Assembly (NCBI RefSeq): GCF_013364275.1
Contig: NZ_CP054932.1
Location: forward strand, 6,758,001-6,822,000
Origin: Actinomadura sp. NAK00032
GTDB taxonomy: Bacteria; Actinomycetota; Actinomycetes; Streptosporangiales; Streptosporangiaceae
DNA: 64,000 nt
Direction: 5' to 3'
The position numbers and the translations under genes were made by a program. Of this stretch, positions 53,869 to 62,177 are shown piece by piece (position 1 is the stretch's first letter; every line of letters starts with the position of its first letter). Below the pieces are notes generated by a model that saw nothing but the letters and a program-made list of their open reading frames with translations, was not told the origin of the DNA and made no database searches.

Positions 53869-55533
53869 TTGGAGTGGTCCGAGTTCGCCCGGCGGCTGGG
53901 ACGTGAGCTGGCGGGGCTCGAGCGCGACACGATCCTCATCGTGCGCGAGCGGGAGGAGAGCCGTCACTACGTCCAGGCCATGCGCGAGCCCGACCGGCTC
54001 TACGCCGAGGCCGTGAGCAACAACTTCCTCGACGGGCCGCTGCTGCTCACGGTGGCCGACGAGGAGGTCATGAGCGACGCGGGCTGGCGCCCGCCCGCCG
54101 ACCCCGCGCCGCGCAACTGGTGGACGGAGCTGCCCGAGGCCGGCGCCCCCGGCGGGATGCTCGGCGTGACGGACGGCGACTACTCGCGGCTGGCCGACGT
54201 GATGGTCACGGCCCTGCGCGACGTCCAGGGCGTCCGGCGCCCGTCCGACCTGGTGTACGAATCGTTCCATCGGCACGGGACCGGGCTCATCGAACTCGTC
54301 GGGTTCGGTATCGACGTCGCCGACCCGTCCAGGGTGAGCAAGCGGCGCGCCGCGTCCGGCGGGGTCCTGCCCGAGGCCGGCGTGCAGCCGGCCGGTCCTC
54401 CCCCGGCGGGGACGCCGATGCCGCTGCCGACGGACGGGCTGCCGGGTGCGGAGGCCGACCTGCTGGAGCCCCGTCTGGCCGAGGCCAAGGCGAACGGTGA
54501 CAACACCACCTACTTCAGGCTGCTGGAGAGCGCCGACCTCGTGCTCCCCGCGACCGCCTCCGCCGTGGAGGACCCCGACCGCGCCGAGTTCCCCACCATC
54601 GCCATCGGCGGCGACACCCACGTCACCGTGTTCACCTCGCCGGGCGCCCTCGCGCGCACCGGCGACCGCCACCCCGGGCTGTACCGGCGCACCACGTTCG
54701 CGCGGCTGGCCTCCGGCTGGCCGGATCCAGCGTGGCGCGTGGCGATCAACTGGGGGCTGCCCAGCGAGGTGCTGCTCGACTCGTCAGCCCTCGTCCGGCT
54801 GAGCGGCGGCCCGGAGGAGCCTCCTGCGGCGGCAGGGCCGGAGGAGGCGTCCAATCCGTACGGGAGGGTCGATCCCAACGCGCTCTCCGGGCCGAACCCC
54901 GTCGCCGGGGGCACGGCCCCAGGGCTGAACGGCTCGGCCCCGGAGGTGAACGGCTCCGTTCCCAGTCTGAACGGTTCCGTCCCCGACCTGCCCGGTGCGG
55001 ACGGCCGGCACGACTCCTACGACGACTCGCACACGGCGATCGACCCGTACACGGTGGACGACCTGCGGGCGGCACTGGCGGCGGGCACGGCCGAGCCCGA
55101 GGCGCGCGAACCGGCACCGGCCGCCGCGCCTCCCCTCGGCGCACCGACCGACAAGCCCGCGGACAGGCCGTCCGACAAGCCCGCGGACATCCCCGCGGAC
55201 AGGCCGTCCGACGACCGGGCACCGGACGCTCAGCCGCCCGCGGAGCAGCGGCCCCAGGACCAGCCGCGCAGCGATCCGCCGCCGGCGCCCCGGCCTGCCC
55301 CCGAGCAGCCCGTGCAGTCCGCTCAGCCCGCTCAACCCGCGAACCGGGCGCCGAACACGCCTTCCTCCCCCGAGAGGCGGCCTGCGGGCGCCCCCATGCG
55401 GCTGCCCCACGGCACCCGGCTCTGGCGGACGTCCAGTGACGGTGACGAGACACCGCTCGCGGTGTACGACGCCATAGGCGGCGTCTGGACTCAGGTAAGG
55501 GCCGACGCCGTTCCGGCACCCTGGACCGAGTGA
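53869..55533 (+). CDS. TY-Chap/SseB-type protein with disordered linker, copy 1
   Basis: A 554-residue modular protein. Residues 1-~150 (LEWSEFARRLGRELAGLERD, SRHYVQAMREPDRLYAEAV, YSRLADVMVTALRDVQGVRR) form a T3SS-chaperone/YbjN-like domain. About 190-310 is SseB-like (RLLESADLVLPATASA, TVFTSPGALART). About 315-500 is Gly/Asn then Pro/Asp repeats (NGSAPEVNGSVPSLNGSVP; DKPADRPSDKPAD). The last ~50 residues hold LPHGTRLWR and PLAVYDAIGG. TTG 53869 is chosen because MEWSEF aligns with MDWNDF of the paralogue and GGGAG lies 8 nt upstream. The role is unknown. Confidence 0.78.
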   Translation: MEWSEFARRLGRELAGLERDTILIVREREESRHYVQAMREPDRLYAEAVSNNFLDGPLLLTVADEEVMSDAGWRPPADPAPRNWWTELPEAGAPGGMLGVTDGDYSRLADVMVTALRDVQGVRRPSDLVYESFHRHGTGLIELVGFGIDVADPSRVSKRRAASGGVLPEAGVQPAGPPPAGTPMPLPTDGLPGAEADLLEPRLAEAKANGDNTTYFRLLESADLVLPATASAVEDPDRAEFPTIAIGGDTHVTVFTSPGALARTGDRHPGLYRRTTFARLASGWPDPAWRVAINWGLPSEVLLDSSALVRLSGGPEEPPAAAGPEEASNPYGRVDPNALSGPNPVAGGTAPGLNGSAPEVNGSVPSLNGSVPDLPGADGRHDSYDDSHTAIDPYTVDDLRAALAAGTAEPEAREPAPAAAPPLGAPTDKPADRPSDKPADIPADRPSDDRAPDAQPPAEQRPQDQPRSDPPPAPRPAPEQPVQSAQPAQPANRAPNTPSSPERRPAGAPMRLPHGTRLWRTSSDGDETPLAVYDAIGGVWTQVRADAVPAPWTE

Positions 55534-55596
55534 CTCACCGTTCGGCTACCGTCGAGTACGGCATCCTCGCCCCGCGGACGTGAAAGTGGATCCCGA

Positions 55597-57624
55597 GTGG
55601 ACTGGAACGACTTCGCCAAACGGCTGACGCTGGAGCTTTCACGGCTGCCGGTCAAGTCGTTCCTCATCGTGCAGGGGCCGAGCGGGCTGCCCTACGTGCA
55701 GGCGATGCGCTCCGAGGGCGTGCTGGACGCGGAGGCCGTCGGCAGTGCGTTCCTGCCCCGCCCGCTGGCCCCGCGGCAGGAGCGGCGCCTCAGCGCGCTC
55801 GGCTGGGAGTCCCCGGCCGGGGAGGAGCGCAAGAACTGGTGGGACCGCCACACCTGGCGCGACCGCGGCGGCCGCGCCTCGGCCGAGCACGTGGAGGCGT
55901 GCGCGCTCCTGGCCGGGCAGATGGTGGCCGCCTTCCGCGACGTGTACGGCATCGAGTCCCCGCTCGAGCTGGTCTACCAGGCGAGCAAGGCCGGGCCGGA
56001 GGGCGGGCCGCTGGCACTGCCCGGCCTCGGCATCCCGCTGGCCGTCCCCGAGGACGAGGCCCGGCGGGCCGCGTCCGCCGCCCGTGCCGCGCGGCCGTCC
56101 GGTTCCGCCCTGGAGGACGCCCTCACCGACGCCAGGGAACGCGGCGACCAGCACGGCTACCTGGAGCTCCTCGCGCGCGCGACCCTCTACCTGCCCGCGC
56201 CGGGTGAGCCGGGCGCGGGCGAGCACCAGTTCGCCACGGCCCAGTTCGGGGACGGCACGTTCGTGCTGGCGTTCACCTCGCCCGGCGCCATGGACCGCTC
56301 CCTGCAGGGCCAGGCCGTCCACCACCGCGAGGCGACGCTGGCCGAGCTCGCCCGCCGCTGGCCGCATCCCGAGTGGCAGCTGGCCGTGAACCCCGGCCTG
56401 CCCAGTGCCTGCTACCTGGACGCCAAGGCGCTTCTCGAGCCGGAGGAGCCGCGCAGGCCCGCCGCCCCGACGCCGCCGGCGCCCACGGACGTCCACGTCG
56501 CGGGGCCGTCGTCCCGCCGCCGGGCCCGCGACGCCGCGCCGTCCGGCACCGACACCCGCACCGACATCCGTCCCCTGCGGCCGCAGACCGCCAAGCCGCC
56601 GCAGAGCCCCGAACCGGCGCGGAGCCGTCCGCAGGCACCGGCGGCGTCCGCCGTGCCGCCAGAGGCGCCCACAGGCCCGCCCCGCGCCGGTGTCCCGCCA
56701 CGGCCGCCCGTCCGCGCGGCCCGGCCTCCGGCCCCCGCCGCACCGCCTCCGACCCCCACCGCACCGACTCCGGCCCCCGCCGCGCCGGCCCCGGCGGCCG
56801 CTCCGACGGCGGCCCCTCCGCCGCCGCCCGCCCCGCCGGCGCCCCCGGCTCCGCGTCCTCCGGCGCCCGCGCACCCCCCGCGCCCCGCGGCGGCCGCCCC
56901 ACCGCCGCCTCCGCCCGCCGCACCGGTACCGCCGGCGCGGGAAACGCCGCCACGGGAAACGCCGCCTCGGGAAACGCCGAGCGATCCGCATGGCCTCCCG
57001 GTCGCGCCGCTCTACGGCCAGGGCAAGGGCCGTCGGGACAAACCCGCCCCCAAGCAAAAGCCCACCCCTGAGCGGGAAGAGACCCCTGCCGCAGCACAGA
57101 GCGGCGATGACGCGCGCCGCGACGCTCCGTCCCAAGTGGTGGTGATGCAGAAGGTGGTGCGGCCCGAGCATGTGCAGCACTACCTGGAGGGCGGCTACGA
57201 CCTTGTCGCCGGTTACGTCCACCGCCTGCAGGACGTGCGGGAGATCCGGTCCCCCGCCGCGATGATCCGGGCGCTCGGGCTGGTGTACGAGGGGTCGCCC
57301 TTCACGCACGCGGACGAGCAGGTCTTCGTGATCCGGTGGCCGGCGGTGCGGCCGGCGCTGTTCCGGCGCCCGCTGGGCGGGATCGACGAGTGGAGCATGG
57401 GCATCATCCCGGGCGGCTGGGTGATCGAGCGGGCGCCGTTCCCCGGGTCGGGGTACGCGCCGGGCGAGGGCCCGGCCATCCCGGAGTTCAAGATCGAGAG
57501 CCAGCGGCTCCCGCACGGCGCCGGGCTGTACCGGCTCGACGCGCGCGGGGCCGAGACGCTGGTCGCGGGGTACGACGCCGATCTGCGCAGGTGGCTGGTG
57601 AAGCTGCCGGGAGGACGGGGATGA
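55597..57624 (+). CDS. TY-Chap/SseB-type protein with Pro-rich linker and C-terminal domain, copy 2
   Basis: A 675-residue paralogue. Residues 1-~150 begin MDWNDFAKRLTLELSRLPVK and repeat the YVQAM and YELLV-type pattern; about 165-285 is SseB-like (FATAQFGDGTFVLAFTSPGA). Residues ~290-500 are Pro/Ala-rich. The C-terminal ~165 residues (VVMQKVVRPEHVQHYLEGGY, DLVAGYVHRLQDVREIRS, SMGIIPGGWVIERAPFPGSG) form a domain I do not recognise. It closes with LPHGAGLYR and VAGYDADLRRW, as in copy 1. It overlaps the next gene by 4 nt. Confidence 0.78.
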   Translation: MDWNDFAKRLTLELSRLPVKSFLIVQGPSGLPYVQAMRSEGVLDAEAVGSAFLPRPLAPRQERRLSALGWESPAGEERKNWWDRHTWRDRGGRASAEHVEACALLAGQMVAAFRDVYGIESPLELVYQASKAGPEGGPLALPGLGIPLAVPEDEARRAASAARAARPSGSALEDALTDARERGDQHGYLELLARATLYLPAPGEPGAGEHQFATAQFGDGTFVLAFTSPGAMDRSLQGQAVHHREATLAELARRWPHPEWQLAVNPGLPSACYLDAKALLEPEEPRRPAAPTPPAPTDVHVAGPSSRRRARDAAPSGTDTRTDIRPLRPQTAKPPQSPEPARSRPQAPAASAVPPEAPTGPPRAGVPPRPPVRAARPPAPAAPPPTPTAPTPAPAAPAPAAAPTAAPPPPPAPPAPPAPRPPAPAHPPRPAAAAPPPPPPAAPVPPARETPPRETPPRETPSDPHGLPVAPLYGQGKGRRDKPAPKQKPTPEREETPAAAQSGDDARRDAPSQVVVMQKVVRPEHVQHYLEGGYDLVAGYVHRLQDVREIRSPAAMIRALGLVYEGSPFTHADEQVFVIRWPAVRPALFRRPLGGIDEWSMGIIPGGWVIERAPFPGSGYAPGEGPAIPEFKIESQRLPHGAGLYRLDARGAETLVAGYDADLRRWLVKLPGGRG

Positions 57625-57989
57625 GCATCCGGCACGGGTTCTACGCGGGCTGGCGCGGCGGCGAGTACGAGGCCAGCCCCGACGGCGAGCAGGTGCGGCT
57701 GTACGCCGCCCGGCACGCGGACGGCTTCCGCCAGGTCTCGCCGGACCGGTTCGTCCAGGTGGTGCCCCTGGCGGATGTCGACCGCCTGCAGTACGTGACC
57801 ACGCACTGCACGTGGCGCGGTGAACCCTTCGTGGTGCTAGGCGAGCATGAGGGCTGGCTCCGGGTGGAGTACTGCGGCGGTAAGGCTCCCGTGGCGGAGG
57901 GCCTCGGCCTGGAGCTGTTCGACCGCGGCGTGTACCAGGCGTGGGCGTCCAGGCACGAGGTCGAGGACCTGCACGAGGAGACCGCCTGA
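57621..57989 (+). CDS. Small conserved protein after the SseB-type pair
   Basis: A 122-residue soluble protein: RHGFYAGWRGGEYEASPDGE, then VRLYAARHADGF, CTWRGEPFVVLGEHEGWLRV and LELFDRGVYQAWASRHEVED. I recall similar short proteins at loci with SseB-type or toxin-like genes in actinomycetes. An immunity or accessory role is possible but unproven. ATG 57621 overlaps the previous stop (ATGA), so it is co-translated with the 675-residue protein. Confidence 0.72.
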   Translation: MSIRHGFYAGWRGGEYEASPDGEQVRLYAARHADGFRQVSPDRFVQVVPLADVDRLQYVTTHCTWRGEPFVVLGEHEGWLRVEYCGGKAPVAEGLGLELFDRGVYQAWASRHEVEDLHEETA

Positions 57990-58045
57990 GCCCCGGGGCG
58001 GGTGCGCTCGGTCAGTGACGCGGGATCGGTGGTAGGTCTTTGGAC

Positions 58046-58798
58046 ATGGCGGTCATCGACATCAACGCCGACCTCGGCGAGGGGTTCGGCATCTGGGAGC
58101 TGGGCGACGACCTGGCGCTGCTCGACGTGATCACGAGTGCGAACGTGGCGTGCGGGTTCCATGCGGGCGATCCGCTGATCATGCGGCGGGTGTGCGCCGC
58201 CGCCGTGGCGCGCGGGGTGAGGATCGGCGCGCAGGTGTCGTACCGGGATCTGGCCGGTTTCGGGCGCCGCGAGATGGACGTGGCCGCGCCCGAACTGACC
58301 GCCGAGGTGCTGTACCAGATCGCCGCCTTGGACGGCATCGCGCGCGCGGAAGGCGGGCGTGTGGCCTACGTGAAGCCCCACGGAGCGCTCTACAACCGCG
58401 TCAGCCGCGACCCCGTGCAGGCGGGTGCGGTGGCGGAGGCCGTCCGGGCCTACGACCCGTCGCTGCCGCTGCTGACCCTCCCCGGCTCTGCGGTGCACGG
58501 GGTCGCCGACGGGCTGACCGTGGTCGCGGAGTGCTTCGCCGACCGCGCCTACACACCGTCCGGCGGGCTGGTGTCGCGCCGTGAGCCGGGTGCCGTCGTC
58601 CATGAGGAGGAGGCGGTCGTGCAGCGCGCGGTCAGGATGGCCGTGGACGGCACCGTCGTCGCGGTCGACGGCAGTGAGGTCTCCCTCAAGGCCCGTTCCA
58701 TCTGCGTGCACGGTGACACACCGGGGGCGGTGTCCCTCGCACGGTCCGTCCGGTCGGCGCTGTCCGGCGCGGGCGTCGCGCTGGAGCCGTTCGCGTGA
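58046..58798 (+). CDS. pxpA: 5-oxoprolinase subunit PxpA (LamB/YcsF family)
   Basis: A 250-residue LamB/YcsF protein: DINADLGEGFG at the N-terminus, NVACGFHAGDP, VKPHGALYN, and FADRAYTPSGGLVSRREPGA. With PxpB and PxpC it forms the ATP-dependent prokaryotic 5-oxoprolinase that opens pyroglutamate to glutamate. ATG 58046 (MAVIDIN) is used; TTG 58040 is an alternative. The three subunit genes follow in the order A, B, C. Confidence 0.95.
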   Translation: MAVIDINADLGEGFGIWELGDDLALLDVITSANVACGFHAGDPLIMRRVCAAAVARGVRIGAQVSYRDLAGFGRREMDVAAPELTAEVLYQIAALDGIARAEGGRVAYVKPHGALYNRVSRDPVQAGAVAEAVRAYDPSLPLLTLPGSAVHGVADGLTVVAECFADRAYTPSGGLVSRREPGAVVHEEEAVVQRAVRMAVDGTVVAVDGSEVSLKARSICVHGDTPGAVSLARSVRSALSGAGVALEPFA

Positions 58799-59409
58799 AG
58801 GTGCTGCGGGCGGGTGACGCGGCCCTGCTCGTGGAGACCGGCGACCTGGCCACGGCCCACCGCCTCAACGCCGCCCTCCGGGACGACCCGCCGCCGGGCG
58901 TCGTGGACGTCGTTCCCGGCGAGCAGACCGTCCTCGTGGTCACCGCCCCCTCGGCCGACCTGGAACGCCTCGCCGCACGCCTCCCGCGACTGCCGCTGCC
59001 CGACGACGTGGAGGGCGGCGCCGCACCGGTGGAGATCCCCGTGGTCTACGACGGCGAGGACCTCGACGAGGTCGCCCGCCTCACCGGGCTGTCGCGCGAG
59101 GAGGTCGTCCGGCGGCATTCCGGGGGCGCCTACACGGTCGCCTACCTCGGCTTCTCGCCCGGCTTCGGCTACCTGACGGGCCTCGACCCGGCGCTGCACG
59201 TGGCGCGCCGCGAGTCGCCGCGGACGGCGGTCCCCGCCGGGTCGGTGGCGATCGCGGGGCCGTACGCGGCGGTCTACCCGTCCCGGTCGCCGGGCGGGTG
59301 GCGGCTGCTCGGGCGCAGCGGGCTGCGGCTGTGGGACGTCACGCGCGACCCGCCCTCGCTGCTCCGGCCGGGCACGCGCGTCCGCTTCGTCCCCGAGGAG
59401 CGTTCTTGA
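58795..59409 (+). CDS. pxpB: 5-oxoprolinase subunit PxpB (KipI family)
   Basis: A 204-residue KipI-type protein: GEQTVLVVTAPSADLERL, VVYDGEDLDEVARLTGLSRE, and GFSPGFGYLTGLDP, the family hallmark. GTG 58795 overlaps the pxpA stop by 4 nt. It is a subunit of the 5-oxoprolinase complex. The 3' end lies in a 23-bp tandem duplication shared with the pxpC start. Confidence 0.95.
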   Translation: MKVLRAGDAALLVETGDLATAHRLNAALRDDPPPGVVDVVPGEQTVLVVTAPSADLERLAARLPRLPLPDDVEGGAAPVEIPVVYDGEDLDEVARLTGLSREEVVRRHSGGAYTVAYLGFSPGFGYLTGLDPALHVARRESPRTAVPAGSVAIAGPYAAVYPSRSPGGWRLLGRSGLRLWDVTRDPPSLLRPGTRVRFVPEERS

Positions 59410-59437
59410 CCGAGCCCGAGGAGCGCTCTTGATCGAG
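59392..59437 (+). repeat. 23-bp tandem duplication at the pxpB/pxpC junction
   Basis: 59392-59414 and 59415-59437 are adjacent 23-bp copies differing at two positions (both C/T). Each contains GAGGAGCG and a TTGA. In copy 1 the TTGA gives the pxpB stop; in copy 2 the TTG is the pxpC start. The original gene pair probably overlapped as TTGA before the duplication. Confidence 0.85.
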
Positions 59438-60277
59438 GTCGTGCGGCCCGGTCCGCTGGCGACCGTGCAGGATCTCGGCCGTCCTGGCCGCGCCCACCTC
59501 GGCGTCCCGCGGTCCGGGGCGGCCGACGAGCGCGCGCTGCGGCTCGCAAACCGGCTCGTCGGCAATCCCGAGGGGGCGGCGGGCGTCGAACTGACCTTCG
59601 GCGGTGCGGCACTGCGCTTCCACAGGCGCGCCTGGATCGCGGTAGCGGGCGCCCCTGCACCCGTCCTTGTCGGCGACCGCGCCCATGGGACGAACGCACC
59701 GTGCTTCGTCCCGGACGGGGGAACCGTTGAGATCGGCCCGCCTTCGTCCGGGCTCCGCAGCTATCTCGCCGTGCGTGGTGGTGTCGTGGTCGATCGGGTC
59801 CTTGGGAGCCGGTCGACCGACCTTCTGTCCGGCCTGGGCCCGGCCCCGCTTTCGCCGGGCGACCAACTACCGGTCGGCCCCGCCGAGGGTCTCTCCGACA
59901 TCGGCGTGGACGTCGCTCCCGCACCGGCCATGCCGGACACACCCGTGCTCCGGGTATCGCCCGGCCCGCGCGACGACTGGTTCACCGATGACGCACTGGC
60001 CACGCTCACGTCCACGCCCTACACGGTGTCGCCCGACAGCAACCGCGTGGGGGTCCGGTTGGACGGCCGTCCCCTCGTCCGCGCGCGCGACGGCGAACTG
60101 GGCAGCGAGGGGATGGTCACGGGGGCGGTCCAGGTGCCGCCCAGCGGGCTGCCCATCATCTTCCTGGCCGACCATCCGCCCACCGGCGGCTACCCGGTGA
60201 TCGCGGTGCTCGCCTCGGACGCCGTGCCGGACGCGGCTCAACTCCGTCCGGGCCAGCAGGTCCGCTTCCGCCGCTAG
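59429..60277 (+). CDS. pxpC: 5-oxoprolinase subunit PxpC (KipA family)
   Basis: A 282-residue biotin-dependent-carboxyltransferase-like KipA protein: GPLATVQDLGRPGRAHLGVP, SGAADERALRLANRLVGNPE, LRSYLAVRGGVVVDRVLGSR, and VTGAVQVPPSGLPIIFLADH, the family hallmarks. A TTG at 59429 with GAGGAG 5 nt upstream is the start. It completes the PxpABC complex for 5-oxoproline recycling. Confidence 0.95.
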   Translation: MIEVVRPGPLATVQDLGRPGRAHLGVPRSGAADERALRLANRLVGNPEGAAGVELTFGGAALRFHRRAWIAVAGAPAPVLVGDRAHGTNAPCFVPDGGTVEIGPPSSGLRSYLAVRGGVVVDRVLGSRSTDLLSGLGPAPLSPGDQLPVGPAEGLSDIGVDVAPAPAMPDTPVLRVSPGPRDDWFTDDALATLTSTPYTVSPDSNRVGVRLDGRPLVRARDGELGSEGMVTGAVQVPPSGLPIIFLADHPPTGGYPVIAVLASDAVPDAAQLRPGQQVRFRR

Positions 60278-60303
60278 GCCGCCTCCGGGCCGAAAACCAA
60301 GGG

Positions 60304-61008
60304 TCAGGTCAGCGGGGCCGGGGCGGACCAGTCCAGGTGGGAGACGTCGTTGAAGCCGCGTACGGACGCCAGGTCGCCGATGCGCACCAGCAGGGAGATC
60401 GACGCGTTGTCGGGGGCGAGGAACGCGAACGGGCGGGCGCCGGTCGCGGCGGCGAGCGCCTGCGCGATCACGCCGCCGTGGGTGAACACCGCGATCCGGC
60501 CGCCGGCGTGCGCCGCCGCGAGCCGGGTGAGGCTCTCCTCGACGCGCGCCGCGAAGCCGGCGGCGGATTCCGCGCCGGGGATGACGTCCCAGCGCTCCTC
60601 GGCGAACATGCGCTGCGCCACCGGGTCGTTCTGGGCGACCTTCTGGCGGAACAGGCCGCCCTCCCACTCCCCGAGGTAGACCTCGCGCAGGCCCGCCTCG
60701 ACGCGCGGCTCCAGGCCGAGGCGGCGCGCCAGGGGCGCCGCGGTCTCCGCCGTGCGGCGCAGTGACGTCACGTAGAGGGCGTCGAGCTTCTCCTCCGCGA
60801 GGCGGTCGCCGACGCGCTCGGCCTGCTCACGCCCTTCGGGTGCCAGTTCGGGGTCGGCGTGGCCGTCCACGAGCGGGAACGACCGGTCGACGCGTGCCGG
60901 CGCCGACGCACCGTGCCTGACCAGAAGAATCTCGGTCGCGCCGTCCGGCGCCTTGTACCGCGTCTGCCGGTACTCGACCGGCTCCTCCCGCTCGTCCACG
61001 TTCGGCAC
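60304..61008 (-). CDS. Histidine phosphatase family protein
   Basis: A 234-residue enzyme of the phosphoglycerate mutase-like branch. The phospho-His motif is LLVRHGASAP; the second Arg and acidic residue are in SLRRTAETAAPLA and GLREVYLGEWEGG, and the second His in FTHGGVIAQAL. Its substrate is unknown; cobalamin, trehalose or broad phosphomonoester specificities occur in the family. GTG 61008 is the start. It is convergent with pxpC with a 26-bp gap. Confidence 0.92.
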   Translation of the reverse strand: MPNVDEREEPVEYRQTRYKAPDGATEILLVRHGASAPARVDRSFPLVDGHADPELAPEGREQAERVGDRLAEEKLDALYVTSLRRTAETAAPLARRLGLEPRVEAGLREVYLGEWEGGLFRQKVAQNDPVAQRMFAEERWDVIPGAESAAGFAARVEESLTRLAAAHAGGRIAVFTHGGVIAQALAAATGARPFAFLAPDNASISLLVRIGDLASVRGFNDVSHLDWSAPAPLT

Positions 61009-61047
61009 CCTAGACGATCGTCGCAGCGCACCCCGCGCCCGGCCCCG

Positions 61048-62133
61048 TCAGGAGACCAGCGGACCCACGCGGTCGATCTCCTCCTTGAGCGGCCCAGGCG
61101 GGACGTCCTCGAACGCCGTCACGGCCACGTCGCCGTCCCGCACCTCCCAGACGCCCGCCACGCGTCCCCCGTGCAGAACCACCGGGGAGATCCAGCCGGC
61201 CGTGCGGCTCACCTTGCCGCGATGCTCGGCAGGGACGAGGTACGTCGCCCCTGTCCCCGCCCCTAGGACGTACTGGTCGAACGCACCCAGCAGCCGGACC
61301 GACGTGGTGGGCTCGGTGGCGAGCAGTTCGTCGCGGTGCTCCGCCAGTACGTACATCTGGACGCCGTCCACCTCCACCGTGGACAGGCCGTCTTCCGCTG
61401 CCGCGAACCAGCTCTTGACGTCCTTCTTGCGGCTCGCCTTGCGCATCAGCCAGTTGTCGAACATGTCCGGGGTGGCGGGCCCGTGCGCGGCGAGGTAGGC
61501 GTGGACGACGGTCCGGGCGGCTTCGTCCAACGGCGGAAGGCCCGTCCAGCCGGGCAGCCACCTCTCCGGTGCGGTGAACGTGACGCGCGTGCCCTGCGCC
61601 GGGCCGTGGCACAGCACGCCCCACCACGCCAAGGGTTTGAGCAGTACACCCCAGCCCGACCCCAGTACCTCGGCGAGATGCCGTGAACCGGTCTTCTCGA
61701 CAACGACTTGGGTGAGTTCCTCCCGTGTCAGCACCTCACCGCCGCCCAGCGCGGCGGTGGCCGCCTCTGCGAGAGCCTCCAGGTCGGCGGGCGTGGCACC
61801 GAAAGTCTTCTGCCAACTGGGCTTCTCCCAATGGCGGGTAGTGGAGCACAACGCGAGGTAGGCGGCGGCCACATCGGCGGGCAGGAGATGCAGGGTGCCG
61901 CGCATGGCCCACGTCTTGACGAGCGTCCGCTCCTCCAGGAGGGCCTTGGCCACAGCTCCTCGTTCAGGGTTCCGCTGTCGCACCGCGACAGCGAGTTCCG
62001 CAGCCGACGCCACCTGCGCCTGCACGCCCGCAAGCCGACGCGCGACGTCCACCGCCGACGCCTCGCCCTGGGGCTCGATGTACTGCCGCCGCATCCGCCA
62101 GGCGAGAACCTGCGCCCACGTCACCGCTGTCAT
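61048..62133 (-). CDS. Winged-helix DNA glycosylase, AlkZ-like (HTH_42)
   Basis: A 361-residue protein of the HTH_42/AlkZ superfamily. The catalytic QxQ is Gln38-Ala-Gln40 in RRLAGVQAQVAS, the feature of AlkZ/AlkX-type enzymes that remove alkylated or cross-linked bases. Other family stretches are TWAMRGTLHLLP, APERWLPGW, FDQYVLG and the closing ISPVVLHGGRVAGVWE. The Streptomyces AlkZ protects against azinomycin cross-links; here the natural lesion is unknown. ATG 62133 is the start. Confidence 0.88.
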   Translation of the reverse strand: MTAVTWAQVLAWRMRRQYIEPQGEASAVDVARRLAGVQAQVASAAELAVAVRQRNPERGAVAKALLEERTLVKTWAMRGTLHLLPADVAAAYLALCSTTRHWEKPSWQKTFGATPADLEALAEAATAALGGGEVLTREELTQVVVEKTGSRHLAEVLGSGWGVLLKPLAWWGVLCHGPAQGTRVTFTAPERWLPGWTGLPPLDEAARTVVHAYLAAHGPATPDMFDNWLMRKASRKKDVKSWFAAAEDGLSTVEVDGVQMYVLAEHRDELLATEPTTSVRLLGAFDQYVLGAGTGATYLVPAEHRGKVSRTAGWISPVVLHGGRVAGVWEVRDGDVAVTAFEDVPPGPLKEEIDRVGPLVS

Positions 62134-62177
62134 GCCCCGATTACATCGCAGGCCGCGGACACAATCGTCCGCCCACC

